A stretch of DNA of 64,000 nucleotides from contig NZ_SNTZ01000003.1 in assembly GCF_004916895.1 (NCBI RefSeq), positions 1-64,000 of the forward strand. Direction: 5' to 3'. Source of the DNA: Flagellimonas alvinocaridis. GTDB lineage: Bacteria; Bacteroidota; Bacteroidia; Flavobacteriales; Flavobacteriaceae. Shown here piece after piece: positions 35,353 through 42,384 of this stretch (the first letter of the stretch is position 1; each line of letters starts with the position of its first letter). The notes under the pieces are model-generated. The model was not told the origin of the DNA. It worked only from the letters and a program-made list of their open reading frames with translations, and made no database searches. Made by a program: the position numbers and the translations under genes.

Positions 35353-36147
35353 TTATAATTTTCTGGTTTCTAAATAATCAACCGCTTCCTTGACCGTCAA
35401 GGGGTAGGTGGCATTCCCCGTTCTGACATAAAAGGTTGTATTTTCGGTATCGCTGACATAGATTGGTTTTTTAGAAGGTTCGACAGCTATTACGCACACA
35501 TCTTCACCATTTAATTTGTAAAATGAAATGTGATTGCTAAAACAAGCCTCGTGACCTAACTGTGTTGAAATTATCCTGAAAATTTCACGCTCATATCCAT
35601 CTTTGTTCTTGTGCTTTAGGGTCTTGAAATCTTTTTCAAGGCCCACAATGTTGCCATCATCGTCAACGCCAATGATCAATTTTCCACCTTTTGCATTCAT
35701 AAAACCAGTGATGGTCTTGGCAATGACTAGTTCCAGTTCGCGGTTCGTGGTTTTCCTAAAATAATCGTAACGAATAGATGACTTGAATTCTACCCGTTCA
35801 TTCTCACCCGCCTCTATCAATTCTTCTAAATCACGCAGTAACAACTGCTGTTGTGTGCCTATAAGCTTGTTCTTTCGCCTGAGGGTTATGAAAAATAGAC
35901 CGGAAACTATCCCTAGGAAAATGCCAAGGATTGTAAGCGAGACGCTCATCCCTCTCATATCAAAAGTGAAAGATTCTAAAAACTGCGACTTTAAGACGTC
36001 CCAAAACAGGGAAAATGAAAATGGTGTATTGCTAAATTCAAACCAATAGAGCACCATGGTAAAAGGATGGACAAGGAAATAGAAAATGCCCCCCCATATT
36101 GCCGTTTGGGTGAAAATTGTTTTGATATTTCTTGCAGTACTATTCAC
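35353..36147 (-). CDS. Membrane-anchored AlbA_2/Schlafen-domain protein
   Basis: A 264-residue protein. Two TM helices occupy about residues 12-35 and 62-88; the cytosolic part (about 110-255) is an AlbA_2 (Schlafen-like) domain with ERVEFKSSIRYDYF, FMNAKGGKLIIGVDDDGNIVG and a terminal TFYVRTGNATYPL. This domain occurs in proteins that bind nucleic acids or regulate transcription. The GTG start at 36147 follows an in-frame TAA directly and is needed to include the first TM helix. It is the most upstream gene of the long minus-strand array, so the promoter should lie within 36148-36293 or further upstream. Role unknown. Confidence 0.75.
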   Translation of the reverse strand: MNSTARNIKTIFTQTAIWGGIFYFLVHPFTMVLYWFEFSNTPFSFSLFWDVLKSQFLESFTFDMRGMSVSLTILGIFLGIVSGLFFITLRRKNKLIGTQQQLLLRDLEELIEAGENERVEFKSSIRYDYFRKTTNRELELVIAKTITGFMNAKGGKLIIGVDDDGNIVGLEKDFKTLKHKNKDGYEREIFRIISTQLGHEACFSNHISFYKLNGEDVCVIAVEPSKKPIYVSDTENTTFYVRTGNATYPLTVKEAVDYLETRKL

Positions 36148-36198
36148 TTATTCTACTTTATATGGTTGTACTCTAGGTTCAATTCCGGGATTCTATTG

Positions 36199-36288
36199 TC
36201 AATTGCTCAGTTCTTTGGCACTTTCCGCCAACAAATTGCCTGTGGTCGATGCGACACCGGTTCCTAAAAAGTCTCTCCGATCTTTTGT
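36199..36288 (-). pseudogene. Possible relic of a Tat-exported protein
   Basis: A 29-codon open stretch bounded by stops, reading DRRDFLGTGVASTTGNLLAE on the minus strand. RRDFLGTG matches the twin-arginine signal pattern used by exported oxidoreductases and copper proteins. No ATG precedes it and the frame closes quickly, so if real it is a decayed fragment between DUF5676 and the AlbA_2 gene. Chance occurrence is possible. Confidence 0.25.
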
Positions 36289-36293
36289 TCAGA

Positions 36294-36569
36294 TTATCTA
36301 CTCTTAATCTGTGTGTTGTAAAATGCTGCAATCAGGGCACCTGTGAGCCAAGCAATGATAAATGTCTGGACAATGCCAATAAGTGCCTCCCAAATTGGCA
36401 CGTCTACCCGTATTATACTGGTAGTGTCCAAGCCGTGCAGCAGGCTGTTGAAAAAGGTTATGCTTCCTTCTTGTCCTGCTGTCGCCAAAACAATCATGCA
36501 GCCGGCGTAGAGGATTGCAGCGGTCAGCCCCATGGCAAAACCGAATTTTTTTACATTGATACGATTCAT
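36294..36569 (-). CDS. DUF5676 family membrane protein
   Basis: A 91-residue protein with two TM helices (residues about 9-31 and 62-84). The loop contains ITFFNSLLHGLDTTSIIR, the hallmark of DUF5676, a small inner-membrane family often found beside copper and silver resistance genes. The function is unknown. It is the last gene of the minus-strand metal arm; a 74-bp gap separates it from the lipoprotein gene upstream. Confidence 0.85.
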   Translation of the reverse strand: MNRINVKKFGFAMGLTAAILYAGCMIVLATAGQEGSITFFNSLLHGLDTTSIIRVDVPIWEALIGIVQTFIIAWLTGALIAAFYNTQIKSR

Positions 36570-36643
36570 GATTCTTGTTTTAATGTTTATTGTTGTTATT
36601 ATTCATTTATGAGTTTGTTCATGTGCAAAAACCAAAGTTGGAG

Positions 36644-37090
36644 TCAATGGTTGCGCTCAAGGCTCTTTTTGTATTCCATTTTATTGTGCATGGCCTTGGC
36701 GAGATCCTCGTGTTCTAACGTGTGATCACAAAAAGAATCGGTCAAAAGGCTGTCCGAAGCAATGACCGGCATAAAATGGTGGGTGGTCAGTAGCATAAGG
36801 TCAGGATATCTAGTAATCATATCGCTCAATTTGTTCGCTAGTATGGTATCCTTTGCTGCTGCTTTTACGAGTTCGTCCACCATCATTCCCATGGCATGGT
36901 CGTTATCCATCATGTTGGCAATGTATTTTTTGCCCAGATCGTGATTTTCGACAAGTGCGGACAATACCTCTTCTTGCTGAGAGTGGTCCTCGAGCATATC
37001 CTTTACAGAACTACCCTGTTTTTGTGAGCAGGCCGAAATGAGTAAAGTAGCCAATACCATTATGCCTGTCTTATAAACTTTTATCTTCAT
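36644..37090 (-). CDS. Lipoprotein related to the Met-rich lipoprotein
   Basis: A 148-residue protein with a lipobox (LLISAC, Cys21). The region after the lipobox (VKDMLEDHSQQEEVLSALVENHDLGKKYIANMMDNDHAMGMM) aligns in plan with the Met-rich lipoprotein at 38155, which has LLQNEETRSEILKDLVQNHDYMMEFMEQMQGSDHAMQMM. They look like paralogues, but this one lacks the Met-rich extension and has instead a His-containing C-terminal half (TTHHFMPV, FCDHTLEHED). A periplasmic metal-binding role is plausible from context only. Confidence 0.75.
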   Translation of the reverse strand: MKIKVYKTGIMVLATLLISACSQKQGSSVKDMLEDHSQQEEVLSALVENHDLGKKYIANMMDNDHAMGMMVDELVKAAAKDTILANKLSDMITRYPDLMLLTTHHFMPVIASDSLLTDSFCDHTLEHEDLAKAMHNKMEYKKSLERNH

Positions 37091-37129
37091 TTTGACTTTT
37101 TTTAGTAATTAATATTTGCCCTACATTCC

Positions 37130-37345
37130 TTAATTTGATTTCAAGATCTTTTTTGATTCTTCATATTCCTCCTTAGAGATTTCGCCATTGGCGAAGCGCT
37201 TTTTTAGAACTGAAAGTGGGTCTTCCTTCTTTGATTTTCTGTAAGGGATGTCATATGGCACCAAGAATATCCATATCAAGAGGATCAACCATATGACCCA
37301 CCAGATGACGTGCATGCCGCCCCAATGTCCGTCGAAAAAATGCAT
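37130..37345 (-). CDS. SHOCT-domain membrane protein, copy 1
   Basis: A 71-residue protein. The N-terminus has a short HWGGMH motif, then one TM helix (WWVIWLILLIWIFLV), and a C-terminal SHOCT motif (DPLSVLKKRFANGEISKEEYEESKKIL). SHOCT domains are small helix-turn elements, mostly of unknown use, attached to membrane proteins. It is a tandem paralogue of the gene at 37385. Metal specificity cannot be read, but both copies lie beside HMA and His-rich proteins. Confidence 0.85.
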   Translation of the reverse strand: MHFFDGHWGGMHVIWWVIWLILLIWIFLVPYDIPYRKSKKEDPLSVLKKRFANGEISKEEYEESKKILKSN

Positions 37346-37384
37346 AGTTTTAGTTTTAAAGGTTATACATTACTTGTTTTCGGA

Positions 37385-37603
37385 CTATTTGTCCGATTGT
37401 AAAAGTTTCTTAGATTGCTCGTATTCTTCTTTGGAAATCTCGCCCTTCGCGAAGCGGATTTTGAGCAACATTAGTGGGTCATCTCCCTCAATCTCTTCAT
37501 AGGAGGAACTGGTTGGGGCAAAGAAAATCCAGCCCAATGCCACAATCCAAATGGCCCACCAGATCAGGTGCATGCCCCAAAAAAATCCATCTTTGTAAAA
37601 CAT
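37385..37603 (-). CDS. SHOCT-domain membrane protein, copy 2
   Basis: A 72-residue tandem paralogue of the downstream gene. It shares FFWGMHLIWWAIWIV and DPLMLLKIRFAKGEISKEEYEQSKKLL with that copy; the linker (APTSSSYEEIEG) differs. One TM helix and a cytosolic SHOCT motif. The two probably arose by local duplication and may form a heteromer. Gap to the HMA gene upstream is 27 bp. Confidence 0.85.
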   Translation of the reverse strand: MFYKDGFFWGMHLIWWAIWIVALGWIFFAPTSSSYEEIEGDDPLMLLKIRFAKGEISKEEYEQSKKLLQSDK

Positions 37604-37630
37604 ATTTTTAATTTGAAGGTTTTTATGATT

Positions 37631-37846
37631 TTAACTAATCTCTGCTATGGTATAGCCCTCAAGTTTGTTGAGTTGCCCTTGCAGTTCTTCTACCGTAAGC
37701 TTCTTGTTCATTGTTACAATGGTTGCGCCCATAGGCTGTAAAAAAACTTCTACTTGCTCTACTTCAGGATGTTCTTCCAAGGTCTTCTTGATTCTTGTGA
37801 TACAGCCACCGCAGCTTATTCCGTTAATTTGATATCTGTACTTCAT
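37631..37846 (-). CDS. HMA-domain metallochaperone (CopZ-like)
   Basis: A 71-residue heavy-metal-associated domain. The metal-binding loop reads ISCGGCITRIKK, with the expected CxxC. The rest follows the beta-alpha-beta-beta-alpha-beta fold (VEQVEVFLQPMGATIVT). It would bind Cu(I) in the cytosol and hand it to ATPases or regulators. Two other free-standing HMA proteins occur in the plus-strand arm (57427 and 60900). It lies 14 bp downstream of the His-rich membrane protein gene. Confidence 0.9.
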   Translation of the reverse strand: MKYRYQINGISCGGCITRIKKTLEEHPEVEQVEVFLQPMGATIVTMNKKLTVEELQGQLNKLEGYTIAEIS

Positions 37847-37860
37847 TTCGAAAGTATATT

Positions 37861-38124
37861 TTAATGGTGCCGATGCCCCCGGTGATCTTCTTGGGTCTCA
37901 GTGGAATCTTGCTCTTTGTCATGATCATGGTATTTACTGTTATCAGATTTTCCATGATCACCATGCCCGTGACCACCGTGAGGTATGAAAAGGTGTATCA
38001 AAAACATCACGATGATAAAGGAAAAAAGCCCATTGTACCCTGTAATGCCAAATGCAGGCGCAAAAAAAATCAACAATAGCGGGAGACCACAACCGATGAC
38101 CATCCAAATCCAATGTCCTTTCAT
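37861..38124 (-). CDS. Small membrane protein with His-rich tail
   Basis: An 87-residue protein. Two hydrophobic segments (about residues 5-22 and 31-48) are followed by a His/Asp/Gly-rich tail, HGGHGHGDHGK to the terminal HRGHRHH. It resembles DUF2933-type proteins in metal-resistance operons. The tail probably binds divalent metal or copper. Its side of the membrane is not certain. It lies 30 bp downstream of the Met-rich lipoprotein gene. Confidence 0.8.
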   Translation of the reverse strand: MKGHWIWMVIGCGLPLLLIFFAPAFGITGYNGLFSFIIVMFLIHLFIPHGGHGHGDHGKSDNSKYHDHDKEQDSTETQEDHRGHRHH

Positions 38125-38154
38125 GATTTTTATTTTTTCGTTACCTATTATGTG

Positions 38155-38667
38155 TTAATGGTGCTCAGAATGGTCATCTCCTTTTGATTTCATTGTACCA
38201 TCATCCATCATTCCCATTCCTTCCATATCCATTCCCTTTTCCTTCATCATATTCATGCACGACTCCATACAATCATTGCTCATCATCCCTTTGTCTTGCA
38301 TCATTTGCATCATTTCGCCCATCATCTCGCCATCCTTTATCATTCCGTTCATCATGGAATGCATCATTTGTCTGTTGCCCATCATTTGGTTCATCATGGT
38401 GCTGTCGCCCATCATCATTTGCATGCCTTGTCCCTTCATCATGGTGCCCATCATTTTTTTGTTTCCCTGCATCATTTGCATGGCATGGTCGCTCCCTTGC
38501 ATCTGTTCCATGAATTCCATCATATAATCATGGTTTTGTACCAGATCTTTAAGGATCTCGCTTCTGGTTTCCTCGTTTTGAAGCAAGGTTTGTACATCGG
38601 TTGATTGTTTGCAACCGTTCAAGGACAAAAGCCCTATCACAGAAAAAATAATTACTAAATTTCTCAT
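38155..38667 (-). CDS. Methionine-rich lipoprotein, putative periplasmic Cu(I) binder
   Basis: A 170-residue lipoprotein with a lipobox (LSLNGC, Cys19). Residues about 50-160 are extraordinarily rich in Met, built from MMxxM repeats such as MQMMMGDSTMMNQMMGNRQM, with two nearby cysteines (SNDCMESCMN) and a His tail (HSEHH). Met clusters bind Cu(I)/Ag(I) in oxidising compartments. It shares its N-terminal plan with the lipoprotein at 36644, so the Met-rich part looks like a lineage-specific expansion. Composition alone supports copper binding; no structure-based family is recognised. Confidence 0.85.
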   Translation of the reverse strand: MRNLVIIFSVIGLLSLNGCKQSTDVQTLLQNEETRSEILKDLVQNHDYMMEFMEQMQGSDHAMQMMQGNKKMMGTMMKGQGMQMMMGDSTMMNQMMGNRQMMHSMMNGMIKDGEMMGEMMQMMQDKGMMSNDCMESCMNMMKEKGMDMEGMGMMDDGTMKSKGDDHSEHH

Positions 38668-38691
38668 TGTATATGAATTAAGGATTAATCG

Positions 38692-39009
38692 TCAATTGGC
38701 TGATTTCAGAAAGGATTCGATTTTGGTGATCTCCTCTTCCGTCAGATTGGCCCTAACCCGCATGTGCAGGCTTATGGTTTCCCAATCGGTATCGTTGTAA
38801 TCCGCGGGTGAAGGGGCAATATGACATCGGTTGCACACCTCGCCCCAGAGCTGCGCCCCGGATTTTTCAATTTTGAAATCCACTTCACTCCCCGCCACCT
38901 CGGTCGCGGTATCCGTCGCAATGGGTTTTTTATTGGAGGAGCAGGCGACCATGATCGATGCCATGACGGACAGGATTATTGCTGCTTTAAAATTCGTTGT
39001 TGTTTTCAT
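38692..39009 (-). CDS. Small c-type cytochrome lipoprotein
   Basis: A lipoprotein of about 105 residues (start MKTTTNFKAAI at 39009; lipobox SIMVAC). A single heme attachment site CNRCH lies near residue 58 within GEVCNRCHIAPSPADYND, and an axial Met may be in LHMRVRANL. The small size resembles soluble electron carriers or diheme-less cytochromes of metal clusters. It overlaps the 3' end of the porin gene, which supports co-transcription. It could accept electrons during copper oxidation, which is inference. Confidence 0.8.
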   Translation of the reverse strand: MKTTTNFKAAIILSVMASIMVACSSNKKPIATDTATEVAGSEVDFKIEKSGAQLWGEVCNRCHIAPSPADYNDTDWETISLHMRVRANLTEEEITKIESFLKSAN

Positions 39010-39029
39010 TTCACTTTCTTTTTTTGATT

Positions 39030-40187
39030 TTAAAATCCAATGGCCCAATGCACAAACAATCCATTGGTACGGGTCGTGCCATCACTGTCATGACCACCTT
39101 CCATCTTGGTGGTTTGATAGCTGAATTTGACCACGGAACGCCAACTCAGCCAATAGTTCAAACCAAAAGCGTACTGCGTTGACTTCTCTTCCCACTCCGC
39201 TCCTTCAGGTGCGTTGAAATCGGAATATCGACCCACAAATTCGAGTTGCTTTATAAAGTCGCTTCCCGACATGATGGGGCTATAGCTCAATTGTGTATAA
39301 AAGGAGCTGCTTTGGTTGTCAAAGGAGTAAGGTTCAGAAATCCCATCTTCGATTTCATAGTAGGTGGCGGTATCCACATTGGAACTGTTGTACTGGGCCT
39401 TGATGTCCACAACCCCTTGTAAGGGGGTGATCGATTTTACATAGGAAAGATCCAACGCCCAAAGAAAGGCACCCACATCCTTGTAATCTGAGTCCTCTGC
39501 ACCTGTACTGTTGGTGGTATAGGCGGAAATCCCCCATTCCATGGATGAATCCGAGAGCGGGAGTAGGCCGATCCTGCCACCCAAGGCCTTGGCCTTGTTC
39601 ACATCTTCATAATAACCGAAATCCAGCATACCTGCTTCTTCAGGCTCCTCACTTCCATCTTTGATGCGCGGACCGTTGGTCACATAAACCGCATAGTTCA
39701 ATTTGGGACCGCCCAGATCGAATGCCCCCCTGAGTTCGACGCCGATATCGGAGGCCGGTGCAATACCGTCGTGACCAAATCCAAGGGGTCTGCTTGGAAG
39801 TCGGTTGATCCATGCAGGGTGCAAACGCTCCATAAAGGTTCCAAAGGGAAGCAGGAATTTACCGGCCCTTACGGTCATGTGCTTGTTGAGCACATACATC
39901 ACATCGGCATATTCCAGTCCCGTTTTCAATTCATTTCCTTCGAGCTCAAACTCCAGTTCGGCCTCGAACATGAGCTTGTCGGAATGCTTGTAGAGGAATA
40001 TAGGGGCGAATGTGGCCCCTAAAAAGGTGGATTCTTGTTCACCACCGGTATCCAAATATTCAAATCCGGTGTGTCCGTAACCACGCAGCATGAACTGCGT
40101 CTTACTGGGTTCAAAGGTGTTGTAGGTCTGGGCCAAAGCCGAAGATCCCAACCCTAAGATAATTAGGGTCATTAGTAGTTTTTTCAT
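39030..40187 (-). CDS. Outer-membrane porin-like beta-barrel protein
   Basis: A 385-residue protein with a signal peptide (MKKLLMTLIILGLGSSALAQ). The mature part alternates in beta-strand style, with aromatic girdle residues and a C-terminal GLFVHWAIGF ending in Phe, typical of outer-membrane barrels. The segment VRAGKFLLPFGTFMERLHPAWINRLP resembles phosphate-selective OprO/OprP-like porins. It is coupled to the cytochrome c gene upstream by an ATGA-type overlap. The solute is unknown. Confidence 0.85.
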   Translation of the reverse strand: MKKLLMTLIILGLGSSALAQTYNTFEPSKTQFMLRGYGHTGFEYLDTGGEQESTFLGATFAPIFLYKHSDKLMFEAELEFELEGNELKTGLEYADVMYVLNKHMTVRAGKFLLPFGTFMERLHPAWINRLPSRPLGFGHDGIAPASDIGVELRGAFDLGGPKLNYAVYVTNGPRIKDGSEEPEEAGMLDFGYYEDVNKAKALGGRIGLLPLSDSSMEWGISAYTTNSTGAEDSDYKDVGAFLWALDLSYVKSITPLQGVVDIKAQYNSSNVDTATYYEIEDGISEPYSFDNQSSSFYTQLSYSPIMSGSDFIKQLEFVGRYSDFNAPEGAEWEEKSTQYAFGLNYWLSWRSVVKFSYQTTKMEGGHDSDGTTRTNGLFVHWAIGF

Positions 40188-40591
40188 TTATTCAAGGTTC
40201 TGATATAGTTGATCAATTCCCATCTTTTGTTTTCGGGAAGTGCGGTTTCATAGGAAGCCATTGGGGGCTTACCATTGGTCAATTTCCAGAATAGGGCACC
40301 ATCCGTTTGGGACTGCACCTCGGTACTGGTCAAGTCGGTGGGTTTTGGGGTCAATCCGGCTCCGCCCATGCCGTCCCCTTTGCCCTTGGCCCCGTGGCAG
40401 ATCACACAGAGCATTCTAAAGGTCCGTTTGCCGCTTTCTGCCGCCGTGGCATCATTTTTTAAGGGATTGTTCAAATTGTCCGCACTGGCCGGGGCTTCCC
40501 ATTGGGTCTGTGCTCTGGTTACCTGTAGAGCCAAAAGAGTCATTAGGAACGTTAGCATTATGGGTATCGATTTTTTTTGTGTAAGTTTCAT
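40184..40591 (-). CDS. Periplasmic cytochrome c
   Basis: A 135-residue class I cytochrome c. Signal peptide: KSIPIMLTFLMTLLALQVTRAQ. The heme motif is CVICHG near residue 62, followed by GDGMGGAGLTPKPTDLTS and an axial-Met candidate in GKPPMASYETALP. Such small cytochromes transfer electrons in the periplasm. It overlaps the porin gene and is transcribed from about 75 bp downstream of the AraC-type regulator gene. Confidence 0.9.
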   Translation of the reverse strand: MKLTQKKSIPIMLTFLMTLLALQVTRAQTQWEAPASADNLNNPLKNDATAAESGKRTFRMLCVICHGAKGKGDGMGGAGLTPKPTDLTSTEVQSQTDGALFWKLTNGKPPMASYETALPENKRWELINYIRTLNK

Positions 40592-40666
40592 TTTATTATT
40601 TATTAGGTTGTTGCGTTAAAACTACTGTTTGACCTGACAGGCCATCTTCATAATATTCCTGGATTT

Positions 40667-41248
40667 CTATATAATTTCGTCAAGAAAATCCCTTTGCCAC
40701 AATTGTCCGTTTTTGTAATCCGTCATGCTCATCCCCATAATTTCCTTGAACTGTCCGGATAAATGGTTGACGCTGCTGTAATCGAGCATATAGGCGATAT
40801 CGGAAAATGAATATTGTCCCAGTTGGATGAGCTCCTTTACCTTTTCGATCTTGAGCTTGATAAAGTACTTTTCGATCGTGATGTTTTCATTTCTGGAAAA
40901 AACCTTGCTCAGTACTTTGTAATCGCGATGCAATAAATCGACAAGGTAATCCGAGGTGTTCCCTTTGTGGTTAATCGGGACGTTGGTCACTAAGGAAATC
41001 AAGCCTATCTTGATTTTCTCAACGATCATTTCCTCTTCGCTTTTGGCTATTTCAAAGCCATTGGAATGTAGGACGTCCACGACTTTTTGGTCAACTTCGG
41101 CAATCCCTATTTCAGGAGCATTTACCGTAAGTTTTCCGAGTTCAAGGGATAGTACCTCAATGCCCGATTCATGCAATTCTTGTCTTATGACCTTGAGGCA
41201 TCGCCTACAGACCATATGCTTTATCCAGTATTCCTTTTTGGAATCCAT
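40667..41248 (-). CDS. AraC-family regulator with N-terminal HMA-like domain, copy 1
   Basis: A 193-residue protein. Residues 1-75 look like an HMA fold: HMVCRRCLKVI has the Cys-x-x-Cys loop (C14, C17), followed by beta-strand-like SLELGKLTVNAPE and a terminal strand. Residues about 100-190 are an AraC DNA-binding domain (ITIEKYFIKLKIEKVKELI, then FSDIAYMLDYSSVNHLSGQF). The combination suggests direct sensing of Cu(I) or a related metal in the cytosol. It resembles the protein at 56635 in plan. A hairpin-rich intergenic region (41279-41341) lies just upstream. Confidence 0.85.
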   Translation of the reverse strand: MDSKKEYWIKHMVCRRCLKVIRQELHESGIEVLSLELGKLTVNAPEIGIAEVDQKVVDVLHSNGFEIAKSEEEMIVEKIKIGLISLVTNVPINHKGNTSDYLVDLLHRDYKVLSKVFSRNENITIEKYFIKLKIEKVKELIQLGQYSFSDIAYMLDYSSVNHLSGQFKEIMGMSMTDYKNGQLWQRDFLDEII

Positions 41249-41278
41249 GGCGCCTGAGTTATTGTTAAGCGTAAATAA

Positions 41279-41341
41279 TATCGGGTCAAAACCCGATAGG
41301 AGAATCGATCAGGATATGCCGTCGTGGAGATAGCACACGAC
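41279..41341. terminator. Two perfect hairpins upstream of the first AraC-HMA gene
   Basis: TATCGGGT CAAA ACCCGATA (41279-41298) is an 8-bp perfect stem with a 4-nt loop. GTCGTG (41321-41326) and CACGAC (41336-41341) form a second 6-bp stem. On the plus strand the second is followed by an A-rich run; on the minus strand the first is followed by TTATTT. They could end the transcript of the Cys-rich gene at 41415 or act as operators of the regulator. No direct evidence separates these. Confidence 0.45.
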
Positions 41342-41414
41342 AAAAAAGGTCAATTAGTGGCCATGACCAATGTGAAGAGCGAACGATTGCATTGACGTTC
41401 CGCCAGTGTAAAAA

Positions 41415-41834
41415 TCAAATTAGGAAAGTTTCATGAAGGACAAGGAGATCCTGTTCGATCCACGGGGGATCGTAGTCTTTAAAAGGGATTACGTTTTCCT
41501 GTAGCCCTTCGAAACAATCGATATGGTAAAAGATAAAGGCATTAAGAAATACAAGTGTGCCGAAATCAAGGTCGAAGGAATGCACCATCAGGTCATCCTT
41601 GCCAATATTGGCATACGTATCGGTGCTGCAGCAATCCTTTTGCTCCAAAGAACACTTCCTTGAGGTGTCTTTGGGATTTTGAAGCTTTTGGTCGCAGGGT
41701 TTTGCCTTGCCGGTCACAGAAAAACTGACCAACTTGTTACAGCAAAAATGGGCACTCGATGCAAAGGAAGTGATACTGATCAATACCGAACAGGCCAAGA
41801 ACAGAGACAATATTTTCGAGACGACTTGCTTCAC
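41415..41834 (-). CDS. HYC_CC_PP-type Cys-rich secreted protein, copy 1
   Basis: A 139-residue protein with a signal peptide (residues 1-27). The mature N-terminus AHFCCNKLVSFSV corresponds to the HYC motif; later come a paired Cys (KDCCSTD) and the PP-type C-terminus (YDPPWIEQDLLVLHETFLI). This layout defines the HYC_CC_PP family of Bacteroidetes, often beside copper and mercury transport genes. A copper- or metal-capturing role in the periplasm is likely by context. It is a divergent paralogue of the gene at 42385. Confidence 0.85.
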   Translation of the reverse strand: MKQVVSKILSLFLACSVLISITSFASSAHFCCNKLVSFSVTGKAKPCDQKLQNPKDTSRKCSLEQKDCCSTDTYANIGKDDLMVHSFDLDFGTLVFLNAFIFYHIDCFEGLQENVIPFKDYDPPWIEQDLLVLHETFLI

Positions 41835-42384
41835 TTCCTAAAGTTACTAAATTTTGTTTAACCTTCTAAAAATAAAACGGTTATTAATAACGCAAATATC
41901 TATATTATAACTGTTTGTGTGCAATTTCAGAAGGATTCTGTTCCAAAAGTAACGTATGGGATTCGGAAAAAACATGACAAATATCAGGTTTTCCAAAAGT
42001 GCTATACTTGGGCCATTAGAAAGAACAGAACATGGTACCGGTATACAATAAATGACCATCGGCCGTCCAACCATCGGATTCGGTATTGGGCAATTTTAGG
42101 TCCATTAGGGTTTATTTAAAGGCAATGGTTCCAAATTTGATCGGGTTGAAAATACAATGCTATTGGTCAGGGATTCATCCGTTGCCAATAAGGAGGGCCT
42201 TCGAACCACGATGTGCTTTATACCGTCCCGGACCGGATACGATGGTCGTATAAATGATTGATGGTCAAAAGTATGGGGTGCCATGGTCGGTACTTTGAAA
42301 AGCAGGGGCTTTATGCGGAATCCTTGTATAAATTGTGTTAAATTTAATGAGGTTGTTAAAATTTTTGTAGTTTTGTAACCGCTT
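41835..42384. other. Divergent intergenic region between two HYC_CC_PP genes
   Basis: About 550 bp separate the two paralogues. The region must hold the promoters for both arms of the copper cluster. TAGTTTTG at 42368-42375 fits the Bacteroidetes -7 consensus TAnnTTTG but lies only 9 bp before the plus-strand ATG, and no TTG -33 element occurs at the usual spacing. An open stretch at 41919-42119 (plus) does not look like a real gene. No strong inverted repeat for a known regulator was recognised. Confidence 0.4.

Noticed and set aside
38184..38604. His- or Ser/Pro-rich plus-strand frames over the Met-rich lipoprotein
   Set aside because: These are antisense shadows of the repeated Met codons of the real minus-strand gene.
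41919..42119. 66-codon plus-strand frame in the divergent copper intergenic region
   Set aside because: Composition and length look like chance; no recognisable motif, and the region should hold promoters.
42368..42375. TAGTTTTG as a Bacteroidetes -7 element for the HYC_CC_PP gene
   Set aside because: Only 9 bp before the ATG and no TTG -33 element at the usual spacing; not listed as a promoter.
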